The notes beneath the pieces were generated by a model. It searched no databases and was not told where the DNA came from. It saw only the letters and a list, made by a program, of their open reading frames with translations. Source: Rhodosporidiobolus odoratus (Eukaryota > Basidiomycota > Microbotryomycetes > Sporidiobolales > Sporidiobolaceae). Taken from it: a stretch of DNA of 64,000 bases. The position numbers and the translations under genes are program-made. The DNA lies in assembly GCA_034387635.1 (NCBI GenBank), contig JAOANU010000016.1, positions 186,001 to 250,000 on the forward strand, in the 5' to 3' direction. This document shows positions 33,493 through 46,162 of the stretch, one piece after another; position 1 is the stretch's first letter, and the number at the start of each line of letters is the position of its first letter.

Positions 33493-36400
33493 TCTGGTAA
33501 GGCAGGTGCGAAGGAGAAGGACCGCCGTGCGTGGTGATGAACATGTCCTCCTCGACGCCTTCCGAGTCTTCCTCGACCTCCTCGACGAGCGGAGCGGGAA
33601 TCGAGTGGGACAAGTTGAGCTTCGTGTGCGAAGGAGGAGGGGGAGGGGCCGCCGTTGCCAGAGAGGGAAGGGAAGCCGAGGTAGGAAGAGAGGCCGACGT
33701 CGCAGGCGACCATCCGCCAAGAGAACCGATGAGGGCGCCAAAGGAGTAGCGTGACTGACTCTTCGTCGGAGACGGGGCAGAAGACGAAGCAGTCGACGCT
33801 TGCGGCTGGTACTGGTGAATCGACGACTGCTGCTGGTGCTGAAGAGCAGCAGAGACGATAGCGGAAGGCGAAGGAGGAGGAGCCTTCCCGAATTGACCGG
33901 AGATGCGACGGAGGTGAGGGTTGCTCATACGGTTGAGAGGGCGAGGGGAAGAAGGACGGCGAATGTGCGAGGCGGTCTCGACGGTACCTTCCTCCGATTG
34001 CGGCGGGAAGAATGAGAACTGATCCTCATCGATGTCGAGCGTCGAGGTGAGGAAGGGAGGAAGAACGTGCGCGCCGATGGGAAGAGGGGGAAGAGAGTCG
34101 TGCTTGTTGTAGCCAAAGAAGGACGTGTCCTCCTCCTCGAGCGAAGGGCGGGCGGAAGTGACGCTGCCGCGAGGGAACTGCAGAACAAAAAGTCAGCCTC
34201 AGTGGAGAGAAAGCAGTAGAAAGGGCCAAACGTACACTCCAATGCCTAACGAAAGAGTGCGACCGATTATGATCCGGCTGAGCCCTCTCCGGAGTCCTGG
34301 GCATCAGATCGCTGCTCGTGCTCGTCGTGCTAGCCGACAAGCTCAACCTCTGACCTTGCCCATACTGCGCCGGCGAGATAGTAGCAGGGGTCCCGCCAAT
34401 CGCAGCCTCCTCGTCTTCCTCATCCTCTTCGGCGAGGGTGTCGAGTTGACCGAGAGCGGTGGCGATTTCGTCGCCATCGCGAATCGAAGAACGACTAGGG
34501 TTGGCGGAAGCAGGAGGAGGGAGAGCACCGCCAATGACGGCAGAGAAGGAAGAGTGCCCAGAAGGAGGCGAGGAAAGCTTGCCGGAGAAGGATTCGTCAA
34601 GGTCGGTAAGGATCGAAGTGTCTTCGGTGTTGTTGCCCGAGAACGAGTGAGTGAAAGTCGACGAAACGGTAGAGAGCATGCTCCCATCCGAAGCCGTCTT
34701 GTAAGGATGCCTTCCTCCCTCGAGTCGGTCCTGTACGACCATCTGCTCCTCCTCCTCTTCTTCCTCTTCCATGATAAGCGCAAGATCGTCCTTCTTCCCA
34801 TTCCCAACCCCAACCTGAGCCGCCTCGGCCGCAGCCTCCCTCACCCTCTCCTCCAACATCCTCTCCACCTCCCTCCTCGTCTCTCCATGCTCGCCCCTCT
34901 CTCGCTCAAGCGCCGCAACAAGGGTATAAATCTGATCCCTCATCTCCCCAATGAGTTTAGCCTGAGCCTGAGCAAGCGCCTCGTCCTCCCTCTCCTTCTT
35001 GACCACCTGTTCGAGGTTGTTACACCTCGACCTCCACCCGTCCACATCCTCTCGGAGCGAGTCACGTTCGTCGGTAAGATCTCCAATAGCCTCCTTGGCC
35101 ATGACCACCTCGCGCTGCAACCCTTCAACCTCGAACCGGCGCTGGACGCGCTCGTCGTCGAGCTGAGTCTCGAGGGAAGAAATGCGAGATCGCATATCGA
35201 CCGCTTCTTCGCCGGCGCGCTTCTCGAACTCTTCGATCTCGAGTGCGTGGGTCGAGGCGAGTTGGGAATTGCGGGTCTCGAGGCTCGACACCTGCGCGCG
35301 AAGGGACGAGATCTCCTCGGCAGCAGCAGCGGCGGCGGCAGTCGCAGAAGCGGACGAGCCAGACCGTTTAGACTTGTCGGTGGCAGGGCGGCCGGCAGAG
35401 GCCGGGGTCGAGGTGGAGAAGGTGGAGCGAGAAGGGCTGTCGAGGTCACCATCAAGTTCGAGGTCGCCGAAACCACCGTCCACGCCAAAGGGGAAGGAAG
35501 AGTAGTGAGTGGTTGAGACGGCCGGTGAGGTAGCCTTGTCCGAGCTGGTACCGGCAAGAGAAGATCGCCAGGCTCGCTTCTCAGGGGACGAGGTGGAGGA
35601 CGTCGAGGTGCGGTATGAGATGGACGATCGCTTTTGCAAGGGGACGGAGGCGTAGGAGGTGGCGGCGGAACGGTGAGGAGTGGAAGAGGGAGGGGCGGAG
35701 GCGGAGAGGTTGTTGGAGATGGACGCCGACTTTCCGGGGAAGCGACGGTCGGCGAAGGCGGAGGGAGACTGAGATGCGCCGATAGAGAGGGACCTCAGGC
35801 CACCCCGCTGAGCGATTGCCGACTGGGTAGCGGCGGAAGAAGCGGACGGGTCGAGTCCCATGGCAGCTGCCGAGTGGAACATCGAGATACGACGTTGCTC
35901 GCCCGGGGAGGACGGGGTCCGCATGTCGTTGTCGGGCGAAAGGGGAGCGTGGGCCAAATCACGCTTTTGCCCCCAAGTGGCGGCGGCGCTGGAAGGGGTA
36001 CCGGAGGAGGATAGGGTAGATGCCGAGAGGGAGAGGGAGAGAGGGCGAATGGACAATCGACGGGTGTTGGGCGAAGGAGGATTCGAGCCGTTCTGAGCGG
36101 TTGCTGGAGAAGTAGCGCCCGCCTCTGCCTTCCTCGGCTCGACAAAGATGCTTGACGGCCTACCCTTCTTGGGTGCCGGAGAGCCACGCTTCGGAGAGAG
36201 GGTCATACTCCGCTCCTCCTCTTCCTCCTCGTCCTCCTCAGCGATCCCACCAAGCTCCATCACGCCCTGCGCACCAACCCCAGCCACGCCGCTAAGCGCT
36301 GGTCCCCAACTGCTCCTCTTGTTGGCCGGACCGCCCGAGACGCCGAGACCAAGCATGGGGGACGCGGGGAACCCAGTCGAGGACGGGAGCGGCGAGCCAG

Positions 36401-37562
36401 CATTGGCGAGAGGGCCAGTGTACCCAGGGCTACGAGGAGCAACGAGGAGCGAGCCCGGCTCGGCGGTACCCAACGAGATCATCTCACTCGGGGCAGAGAT
36501 GCGACCTTCAAGCGCTTCGAGCGCCGACTGCCGAGTCTGTTCCGGCGAGAGGGTCGGGTCGTCTGATTCCCGTCGTCCGCGTTCCTTCAAGGCGGCGAGG
36601 ACGTGCCGGGGATCGGTCGTGGCGAAGCCGCTGATGGACGCATTGGGTGATGTCGAAGGCGAGCCACCGTGATTCGAGGAAGCGTCGGCAAACGAGGACA
36701 CGCCAGCGTGCAGGAGGGCCGGTTCGGCGTTGTGAGAAGCGGCGACCAGGTCGAGCGACTCGCGGAAGTTGGAGACGCTCGAGCGGCGGGTATGCCGGGA
36801 ACCGTGACGGCCGTGCTTGATGACGGCGGCGGGAGGACCGGGAGCAGGTGCCGGAGGAAGCGGCGAGGTAGAGCGAGACGAAGGGCGAGCCGAGTCCATA
36901 GGCGGAGACGAGGGGAACGCGCCACTCTGCATCCAGCTCGACGGCGCTGCGAGGCCAGAGTGTTGTCGAGGAGTAGGGTTCGTAGATCGCTCGACCTCGG
37001 CAGAAGCGGGAGGGTGGACTTGAGGTGCCGGACCCGAGAAAGACATGGAGATGGACGCCCGCGAGCGGTTGTGCCCGTGTCCCTTCTTGGTCATGCTGAT
37101 GCTGCTCCTCGACGCCCTGTTGCTCTTGGACAAGCGCCTGGCGTGTCCAGCTGCCGGTCCCGTTCCTGGCAAGAAGGCGTCACCTCCCATGGCGGCCAAC
37201 AACCCACTCTTGCTCTGACTCCGTCGATGAGCGTGCTTGGCGGTGAAGTCGGCGTTGGACGAGATGGAGGATGCGACGGCGCTCTGTCGCCGAGTTGGGC
37301 GAATGGGAGAAGAGGCGGCGTCGGTCATGGTGGAGGAAGTGGAGCCGAGTCGTTGCGAAGTGCGAGCGCGATAGAGCTTGAGCTGTAGGACATCGCACCC
37401 CGTATTAGTTCACGCCGTTCAGGATGGACGGGATCGAAAAGATGGAGAGGGAGAAGTGACACGGACCTTCTTCTTGGCCGCGAGCAGGCGTTCTTCGCGC
37501 TCTTTGGCAGCGGCATCTTTCGAGCCATACGAGTAGGTTGAAGTTGAAGCGATTGACGACAT
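33272..37562 (-). CDS. Large disordered coiled-coil protein with polyQ tract
   Basis: Unrecognised scaffold-like protein of ~1,360 residues. The start at 37562 opens MSSIASTSTYSYGSKDAAAK, then EREERLLAAKKK spliced to LKLYRARTSQRLGS; this short basic helix resembles golgin-type N-termini, a weak hint. About 600 residues follow that are Ser/Pro/Gly-rich with many RRxS-type basophilic sites. A coiled coil comes next, from about EEISSLRAQVSSLETRNSQL through LREDVDGWRSRCNNLEQ to the acidic EEEEEEEE stretch. The tail is acidic and Ser-rich. After a small intron near 34.2 kb, the last exons carry QYQPQAST, the polyQ tract and a short conserved-looking end. Role unknown; polarity, septum or Golgi tethering are all possible. 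Confidence 0.75.
33431..33490 (-). repeat. Hexanucleotide repeat (CAGCAA)10 coding 20 glutamines
   Basis: Ten perfect TTGCTG units on the plus strand read as alternating CAG/CAA codons in the minus-strand gene. In frame with the coding sequence. Confidence 0.97.
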
Positions 37563-38984
37563 GCTCTACTGAGTTGCAGTAGAGAGTTGATGACGGGTGA
37601 GAGCGGGTTGGTGATTCTGGAGATGGCGGGGCGGTTGGAGAGGGTGCTTGCGGTTGCAAGGTTGGGAGTTGCCCAGGTGATCAAGTCAAAGGGTGAGAGT
37701 AGGAGGACAAGACCAGCTTGTAGCGTGTCGGTATAAGACTAGAAGTGAGGGAAGAGAGGGAAGAGAGGGAAAAGGAAAGGGAAAGGGAAAGTTGACAAAG
37801 TGATGAAATGTGTGATCAAGGTCTGGACAAGGGAGAAGGGGGGAAGCCATCTCGTCAACTTCCCTGTTCTAATCACTCGAGTGAGCTGAACGCGTGCATA
37901 CCTTGTTGCCAGTATAGCTGTGAGTCTACCTCTGTTGTTCCGATACTCGGTGCTGTCGAAGCAGAGAGCGGATTGCGAGAGAGGGAGAGAGCGAGAGAGA
38001 GAGCGGGGGGAGATTGAGAGAGAGAAGGCGGGGTCGGGCAACTCGAGTTGGAAATGAGCGGCGGAAGCAGGTGGGTACGTACTCGACAAAGTGCCGGCTA
38101 CTTCTGTACTCAAGCTGCTGGATAGAGAGACGGGAAGAGAAGTGGCCCGAGCAAAGTCTGATCAGGGTGAGACGCGTTTGTGTTTGAGGTCGACGCGAGG
38201 AACTCCGAATCTCGGCTGCTCTCAGTTGGCTCACGGTTCAACTCAGTCGCGCATCAATCAACAAAGCCAAACAATCCGAGTACCTCAGCTAGACGCCCGG
38301 CACGAGTACCAGTCCTTCCCGATCCAAATGTTATCTCCCCACGCACGCTGCCGGGGCCATCGGAAGAGACACGACACGGGTTTGCAGCAACGACGACGAC
38401 TGTAACGCAAAGGGGAGGGTGAGATCGAGAGGTGGAGAGAAAGAAATGGGAAAGAAGGAACTACGGCAAGAGAGAGAGATCAAGAAAAAAAACCCCAATG
38501 ATTCATGAAAAAAAGGTAAGCATGGAGCAAAAGGACTAAACACATGGGACGGCAAGGGAAGAAGAAGAAAGAGGTGGAGAACAGGTAAGGCGGCAAATGC
38601 AAGGCAACGCTGAGTACGGCCAGAGGAAGGAGAGAAGAAGACGTGCGAGGGAAGGAGGAAGATCCGGTGGTCGGGGGCAGAAGGAGAGACGGAGGGATGG
38701 AGGGAGGAAGGGTATCTGAACGAGAAGGGGCTCATGAGGAATCGACGGCTATATATGTTCCGGCTAAAAAGAAGAGACGAGGCACGAGACGAGGAAAATC
38801 CGAGGAGACGACGACGACGACGACTAAGCACAAGGATTGGCGGGAAGGAAAGTGGAACGCGCAAGGAGGGACGTATATGCCCGAAAAGAGCAGGAAGAAA
38901 TTAACAAGGCGGTGGAGGCGAGGGCGGGAGAGAGAGGACCCGCAACGGCGGTTTTGAAGGAGAGAAGTGAGGGCATCATCCTTG
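37563..38984. other. Intergenic, low-complexity purine-rich region
   Basis: Holds the polyQ-gene promoter (with GA-rich runs near 37.74-37.79 and 37.97-38.02 kb) and the 3' flank of the RGS gene. A short (ACG)n run lies near 38.81 kb. No gene supported. Confidence 0.5.
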
Positions 38985-41415
38985 TCAAGGCTTGACGGCA
39001 TCGGTCGCTGCCGGTTTCGGTGTCGACGAAGGCGAACTCGTTGCCGTACTTGGTGCAATCGACACGGCGTCGGCACCGATTGCGGGGGTGGAAGAAGCAA
39101 CAGTCGAAGGTGGGGGAGCGGAGCCGGCGGAAGTCGCTGGAGGGGTCAAGGCTTCGGGTTCCATCAGGGCGAGGAACGGTTCGGTTCTGGAAAGAAGCAA
39201 CAAGAAAGCGCAAGACCGTCAGTGCAATGCAGGAAATGGGAAGCAGGAGAGACACAGGGTGGCAAGAGAACGTACCGAATGAATCTCGGAACCTGATCCG
39301 TCGCCAATAGTCTGAAGATGTGCTCCTGTATCCGCTCGTACTGCCTCAACAGAGTCTGCACCTGCGTCGCCCTCAACGGCGGAATCGGCTGGTTTTCCGC
39401 CCCTCCTTCAGCGCTTCCGCCCGATCCCGGCACACCAGGAATTCCACCTGCCGAAATGCCCGATCCATCTCCTGCTCCCGCTGGCTTGACGCCCACTTCC
39501 GCCAAAGATCGATTGACATAGTTGACGACGTCGGCACGGAGGTTGTGGTCGATGTTGAGTTCGTTGGGCGAGAGGGGTGCGAGGTAAGTGTTGTAGATGT
39601 GCAGCGCGGCCGCAACGAGGTTTTGCTGGTGACTCTCCATTGCGTTCGTTGCGTTGGCCTGCTTGCGCTTGCTCGACGCTCCGACCGCCGAAGAAGTGGT
39701 CGAGAACCGACGCCTAAAGTCGCTCACCTCGAGCCAGAAGCCGAGGTTCTCGTCGCAATAGTTGGCGCGGAGGAAGTCGCGGAAGAGGGCTCGCAGAGCG
39801 GGTTCGTCGAGAATTGCTCGTAAACGGGTAGTGGTCGAGTGCTGATCCTTCCCCCAAGCCGAACCGGCGCCGCCGCTCAATCCCTCACTCAAATTCGACT
39901 TGAACAGGTTGGCCATTCCCCTCCGGCCCGCAACGAGCGAATCGCCAACGTTGGAGAGACCCGTTCCACCAACGCCTGCACCCGGAGAGCCAGCACCGCC
40001 GCTGCCGCCCGACTTATCGAAGCTTCGTACGGAAGACGCATCGTCGTCGTCTCCCACCGTACTCTGCGAGTTCCGCCCCGGAGCGATTCCTCCCGATTTC
40101 GTTGACGCGTTGTCCCCTGCTGCCTTAACCTCGAGCGGAACCATCCCTTTTGGCACTGCCGACGCTGTCTGATCGCTCGACACGCCGAGCGCCACCCGCC
40201 GTCCTTCCTCCGTGATGCGGTAGAGCACCCGAGGGCCATGGCGATATTCAGCCGTCCCGCCCGTCGTTCCTTGCACCTCGCTCACCGTCACCCGATCGCC
40301 CGTACGAGATCGGTCGGCGTAGAGCTGAACGAGCCCGTAACGAACCATGTGAGCGAGGAGCTCGCCCGATTCTTCCCGACAGCAACAGGTCGAGTAATCG
40401 AGGAGCCAGTCGACGCCGGTGACGGACGCGAAGACCTGCTTGACGACGACGACCTGTCCCGCCTTGCTCTTCTCCGTCACATCCTGCAGCTCGACTCCGT
40501 TCCCACGATCGTACGAATCCGGCAGGCGAATTGATTCAATGAAAGGGCGTGACATGAGCGGTCCTCGGCCATCATGTGGGTCGACGACATAGTTGGGATG
40601 TCGGCCTCCAGCGAAGCGGCGGAAGACAACGTCGATGACGGAACGAGAGATGTGAACCTCGTCGTCCGATTGCCGTCGCTCGAGGTGAAGCAGTTTCATG
40701 CAAATCGGCTGAGTGGTAAAAACGTGAATGAGGTGATCTGCCGAGATGCCGTTCTTGGTGATGAAGCGTTCAAGGATATGCAGGCCCTTGGGCGTGATCT
40801 GGTAGATGCCCCGATCCTTGAAGTTGACGGAAGTCGGGTCCGCGGCATTTTCGATCAGTCGAGCGTCCATGAAGTGCTGACAGATGCCCTTGGCGATGTC
40901 ACGGCTCATGGAGAAGGTGGTGGTGGTGGTGGTGGTAACGATCCGTTGAGGGTCGTTGGGGTCCGAGGTGCGATTGGATTGAGAAAATCGAAGGGAGGCA
41001 AGGTTTGCTGCGGCGTCGTCGGTGGTAAAGGCGTTGGGATAGGTGCGAAAGAAGCGTGTTCGATCCGACAAGTCGAGCGAGACCATGAGCGTTGCGAACA
41101 GATCATGCGTGTCCTGTAGATTCCCATGAGGATGAATAAAGGGTCAGTTTGCCCCTCACCCGAAGCCCGTACCCTCGACCGGTCTCTCTTCGCTTTCGTG
41201 ACTGCGCGGGTGGCTTGGAGAGTATCTCAACGCACCTTGCAGAAGGGATTGCCTCTTCGCCCGGTTTTGAGCCTGATCAGGAAAAAAGAAAAAAAAAAAG
41301 GTTAGAATGGTGCGGTGGGCTGATAGATGAAAAGGGGAAGAATTGCAAAGACTAACATGTGCGAGCTCTGCTGCTGCCTGCTTCGAGTCTCTTGTGACCG
41401 CACTTGAGACGACAT
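38985..41415 (-). CDS. FlbA/Sst2-type DEP-RGS regulator of G-protein signalling
   Basis: GTPase-activating protein for a heterotrimeric G alpha subunit. By family it damps pheromone or nutrient signalling at the plasma membrane. The start at 41415 (MSSQVRSQETRSRQQQ) is supported by two short 5' exons, 41357-41415 and 41236-41272. They join to give MLKTGRRGNPFCK and then DTHDLFATLMVSLDLSDRTR, the FlbA N-terminal signature. First DEP region: FFRTYPNAFTTDDAAANLAS, AKGICQHFMDARLIENAAD. Second DEP region: VDWLLDYSTCC, LLAHMVRYGLVQL. The RGS domain is LRAILDEPALRALFRDFLRA, CDENLGFWLEVSDFRRRF, then LLRQYERIQEHIFRLLATDQ and VPRFI joined to RTEPFLALM. A Gly/Ser-rich insert splits the RGS domain. The tail is Ala/Pro/Thr-rich. 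Confidence 0.92.
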
Positions 41416-43550
41416 GGTTGAAGTGGATCGGAGGGAGCGAGGTTGACGACGAGAGATTGACCAAGAATGGAACGGGGAAAGAACGAGGCGAGGCGATCGT
41501 GGTGAACTGGCTGGTCACGCTAGGCGGAGTGAGCGGGACGAGGGAGTGGAAGGGGGGCAATAGAAGGGAAGGGTCGGAGGAGTGTGCGCTTGTTTCCCAA
41601 CGAGGCTTGAGCGGGTGAGGAGCCGAGGAAAAGAGGCGGCGTCTTGCCGTGGGGGAAGGATCCTGCAAGGCCGGGGGATGAAATTCAACGACTGCGGGCA
41701 AGCTAGACTGCGCTATGCAGGGCGGAAGAGGAAGACGGAAACCGAGATCAGTGGTGGATAAGGATCTGAGCGGGACCTGGCCAGCGAGGGAACGGACAGG
41801 AGCGAGGGGAGGCGGGTGAGGAGGAGAGGAGGGGCATTCAATCAGAGAGAACGGCTCACTCGGCAGGTCTACGGGCAATGTAGGGAGATGTCTAGATCAC
41901 GGGCACACTAGCTCGATAGCACCAAGCAGTCGAAGCGGAGGTGGAGGAAGGGATGAACTCGTTCTGTTCCTCGTCTGCGATGTCTGCTCGCTCTCTCCTG
42001 TTCTGCTCACCTCCTTTCCATCGCGTGGCGCCCTTGTCCGACACTCCTGTTCTACACCCCGCCTTGGCGGTCATCTCTCTCCCTCGTTTCTTCCGCTGAG
42101 GCGCCTGCCTCGCCGATTGAGATTCCTTCCAGACCCTCTCCATCCTTCTCCAGGTTCTTTTCGACTCTGCCTCGGCGTACCGATGGCGCAAACCGCTTAG
42201 CTGGGTCACCTCCCTAGTTACGAGGTATCTCGACTCTCGCTCACCCGTACCGCCAGCTCTTCCTCCCATATCCTCACGCCAGGCTTCTTTCGCCCGGTCC
42301 GTAGCGCGGCAACCCCAGGGACGTTGCGGTCATCTCCCTCAAGTTACACTGCCTGGATCTGCATCAGCACTAGTAATCATGCGACAAGCCTTGTTCGCCG
42401 AAACGGTCAACACTTGCTCGGACTTGCTCACCGGGATAAGGCGCGGCGAAGAGAGAGTGCGTCTTCCTTCCTCTCGCTGTCCTCGCTATACTGTGCGAAA
42501 CAACCCTGCCTGATCGACTTGCTGTTGATGACAGCTTCTCCTCCTCCCTCGTGTCATCGTGCGCCGTTCACTTGCTGCTGTGTGCTCCGTCGGAACCGCC
42601 AAACACAACCTTCGACTTTTCTTCCTGCACCCTCTGTCGGCCAGCAGCAGCATGACAGCCCCGCCGATCAGCCGAGTCTCGGTCGATCAGTCATACAGTC
42701 GCCAATGGTCGCCTACGATCGCTTGCGGGCGGCACAAACAGCTGCATGAATTGCCGTGCCGTCAGGCTGAAAAAGCCCGACTCCTCCTGTCGCGATGTGT
42801 ACAGGTCGTCACGCCACCTTCCCGTCGCTCTCGAGTACTGCTACGAGCTGCAACAAGCCCTCTGGGCTGGATCACCGCTGCTGGACGTGCTGTCGCTGGA
42901 GACGACATTCTTTTTATCGCTGTCCTTTCTCCCCTCCTACCTGCCTAACTCCGAGCACGACTGCGGCGCGTCGATCTTCCCTCTCAAAGTCCTCTTAGTC
43001 CATTCCTCCTTCCTGTCCGGCACTGCCGGAAGGGATCACCTATACATGCTCGCCTTTCGCCTTTTCCCCTTCTTTTCAATTGCGGCAGATTGAGCTGAAC
43101 TTGATTCGCTTCTGTACTTCGTCTTAGCACACTCCTCGTGGCGCTGGAATACTAGGTCTAGGACAGGGATCGCGTCGACACCCCTGGCTAGTAGATAAAG
43201 GCTCGCCTCGTAAAGGAGAAAAGCTGCAACCTCGCTAACTAGCCCAAGATGTAACGCAGCAAGCAGCCTATGCAAGTCCAGTAGAGAGTAGAGGTTTGGG
43301 TTCGTTTCCTGCCCAGTCTGCAACATTTTTCATGTTTGCGAGAAGCGTGCCAAGGCCAGGCGACAACAAAATCGACTTCTCGTCCTCATTCCATTCCTCC
43401 CTCTCTCTCTCTCTCTCTTGCTTGCTTGGTTCTCGTGCTTCTGTACTCTACTCACCCTTTACTGTCCCTCACGACCTCACGGCCTACACACTCGCTTCCT
43501 CTCCGCCTCTCCCCGACCGTCCCCCTCATCATCCCCGATTCGACAAAAGG
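41416..43550. other. Long divergent intergenic region
   Basis: About 2.1 kb between the divergent RGS and secreted-protein genes. ORFs of up to 240 codons here show no domain or splice support. A (CT)n run at about 43.40-43.42 kb sits ~130 bp upstream of the secreted-protein start and may mark its promoter or transcription start zone. Confidence 0.5.
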
Positions 43551-45337
43551 ATGCGGAGCTTCCTCTCCACCCTCGCGCTCCTTCTCGTCGCGACCAGAGC
43601 CACAGCCGACGTGATTGCGGGTCTGGCAGGCTCCATCGACAACGCCGCCCAGGCTGCTTCTCTCCAGGTCAGCCCTGTCCCCGCCTAGTTATTCGAGGAA
43701 GCGCGTCGCGTCGTGTGACTTTGTTTGGCCGACGCTCGGAGAGGGGAAAGTTGACGAGGTCTTCTCTTGCGCTATAGACGGCGGCAAAAGTCCTTTCGAG
43801 CGGGGCCTATACGTTCACCAACGTCGCGACCGGCAAGGCCCTGACCTACGAGGTGAGCACTGCTTTCTCTCCCTTCTCCTGGTCGCAACGCGCTCACTTT
43901 TTTTTTCTTTTTTTTCTTTCGATTTCATGCTGCATGTATTGCCACGCCTTGCTCGCCATGTCATTTCCATATGCTCCTCAGCCCGAAGGCAACCACATTG
44001 TTCCCTCCAGTGGCGCTGGATCACCGGTCAACATCCTTGGGTACGGGAATGGAGTCAGCTGGGTCAGGCTCCAGATCGGTGACAAGGACAAAGTAAGCAC
44101 ACACCATACAGAAGCCCTGTTCCTGTGTGCAAGGACTTTCGGGCGGAAGAAATGTCTGGTTCTCGCGCGCCATCGACTTGTTTTTATCGTTCCGGAACTG
44201 ACTTTCTCGTTTTCCAAATCGTCCACAGTGCCTCTCTTCGCAGTGGGGCGGGTCGTACAACCTCGCCGGTGTCATGTACTCGTGCGCTGTCGGCGAAGGC
44301 GGCGATGTGACTCGTCAAGGTCAGCTTACTCCTCCGCTTCCAGAACGCTCTTTTCGCTTACCCCCCGCCCTGCACCTTCCCGCCCGCAGACAACACACTC
44401 GAGCCTACCAAGCAATGGTGGCTCCTGGTCCCCGTCGGTGAACACACCGGCGACTCGGACGCTTCCAACCGCGTCCTCCTTGCCGCTCAAGACGAATCCG
44501 TCAAGACTCGCGAAAGTGCGCTCAAGAAGGCTGCGTCGGTCCACTTCAAGTCCAAGAAGCACTCTCGTCGTCATGCTCACTCTCTCGATCTGAGCCCGCG
44601 GAGGTTCGAGTTGGTTTCGAGGAGTCAGAAGGCTAGGAAGAGTTGGAGGGATGCGGAGGAGAAGAAGACAAAGGCCGCTGCGGTCAAGAAGGCTTCCTCC
44701 ACCAAGAAGAAGGTGTCTTCGACCAAGAAGAAGGCCGCTACCAAGGCCAAGAAGACTACTCAAAAGGCGAAGTCGGCTGCGAAGAAGACCAAGACTTCGA
44801 AGAGCAAGTCCAAGGTCAATGCGACCAAGAAGGTTGCGACGAAGGCGAAGAAGACCTCGGCGAAGAAAGCGGTGTCGAGCAAGAAGGCGGTGAACAAGAA
44901 GGTCGCCGGCTCCGGTCTCAACGTCAAGCTTAACGTGGCCCCCAACAATAACCGCTACTTCATCATTCCGGTGCGCTTCTCCTCTCGCTAGACTCACCGA
45001 TCGATGCTCTAGCTTATACCTTCCCTCCATCATAGGTCGACCACCTCATTGACAGTGCGCCGCCGTCACTTCTCCTTTCTCTGCTGACCTTCCCAACTGA
45101 CTTTTGCCTCCATTCCTCCCTGTGCAGTGCATACCCTCGCTCTCACCGGTCACGAGATCGAGTCGTACCGTGCTCAGTCCACGGCGCTCGACCTGTGGGA
45201 CTCGGTACGTGTCCTTGTCATTCGTTCGGCTCTTGGTCTACCGCTTCTGTCCCGACTTGACTGGAGCTGATCCGGTGCTCCTCCCCCTGCTGCAGTCCAA
45301 CAAGTACCAGCAATGGACCATCAGTCCCGCCAAGTAA
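43551..45337 (+). CDS. Secreted beta-trefoil-like protein with histone-H1-like lysine-rich insert
   Basis: Not a named family to me. The start at 43551 gives a signal peptide (MRSFLSTLALLLVATRATAD). The next ~100 residues look like ricin-type trefoil repeats: YTFTNVATGKALTYE, GVSWVRLQ, KCLSSQWGGSYNLAGVMYSC, and QWWLLVPV as a QxW-type motif. From about residue 210 to 300 comes a run of Lys/Ala/Ser/Thr repeats (KKASSTKKKVSSTKKKAATK, AKKTTQKAKSAAKKT), like the tail of histone H1. The trefoil then resumes with NRYFIIP, MHTLALTGHEIESYRAQST and YQQWTISPAK at the very end. Eight exons; the lysine run lies within exon 5. A cell-wall or nucleic-acid/polyanion binding role is inference. Confidence 0.78.
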
Positions 45338-46162
45338 TCCACGTCGCCTTACTCGTCTCGTATTCCGCCACATCGCCTTGTACAGTCTCGCAACATCCTT
45401 CGTCTTTCGGTCTCTACTCTTCGGCTATTTCTCTTCTTGTCGTCCACACACCCTGGAGGTGTCGACCCTTCCGCTCCTTCCGTGTCTCAGTCTCTCGTTC
45501 TCCTACCCTTCGTCTTGAAATCAGCCCTCTCCTTCTACCTGTCTTTCCCCGGGTTGCTCTCGTGTGCCCGCCCTTGTCACATCAGATGTTCCACGTCTGC
45601 TACTGTCATCCGTCTCCCTGTGGCATGTGACTGCTTTGTAGCGCGGAGATAGCTTGCAACCCATTTCCATAGATGTTCGGCCGTCGAGACTGCGAGAGAA
45701 AAGCTTATAGCGTCGCTCTTTGCAACACCGTCGGGGCCGTGGCTCCCTCGCCATACGAATAGCGCGCCTCGGTGCATTGCACAGTAAGCGAGCGCACGAG
45801 CAAGCAAGAAGAGGGGGAGTGACGAGAGGGACATGGGAAAAGCAGGAGAAGCGGTCGCATCCTTTTCCAAGAATGTCTGCACTGCTGACGCAGGAAACCG
45901 ATGGTACGCAAGAACACTGCCGCATGAGTGATTCAAGGGCAGTCTGCGAAGCGCACACCGTACGGGACACTCGGAGACACTGCCGCCAGGGGGTGAGGTG
46001 CAAGGCGGAATCAGCTGTTGCGACCTGTTGTGACATAGTACGCTCGTCTCAAACGCGAGCATCTCAGCACATCGTAGACCGTGACCGGGAGAGCGGTGGA
46101 CGAGGGGGAACCGCGCGAATTCCGCATCTTTCTGCCATCCTCTCACAATATCCGATAACACC
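45338..46162. other. Intergenic upstream of COX7
   Basis: About 825 bp of 3' flank and COX7 promoter. A 207-codon minus-strand ORF here lacks domains, hydropathy pattern or splice context and is not called. Confidence 0.5.

Noticed and set aside
34125..35516. 463-codon plus-strand ORF
   Set aside because: Antisense shadow of the coiled-coil gene; composition reflects the GC-rich complementary frame and no domain is visible.
39320..39823. Plus-strand ORFs over the RGS gene
   Set aside because: Shadows of the RGS coding frame on the opposite strand.
43280..43330. Possible tRNA-like T-arm (GGTTCGTTTCC-like)
   Set aside because: No matching acceptor, D-arm or anticodon arm can be built around it.
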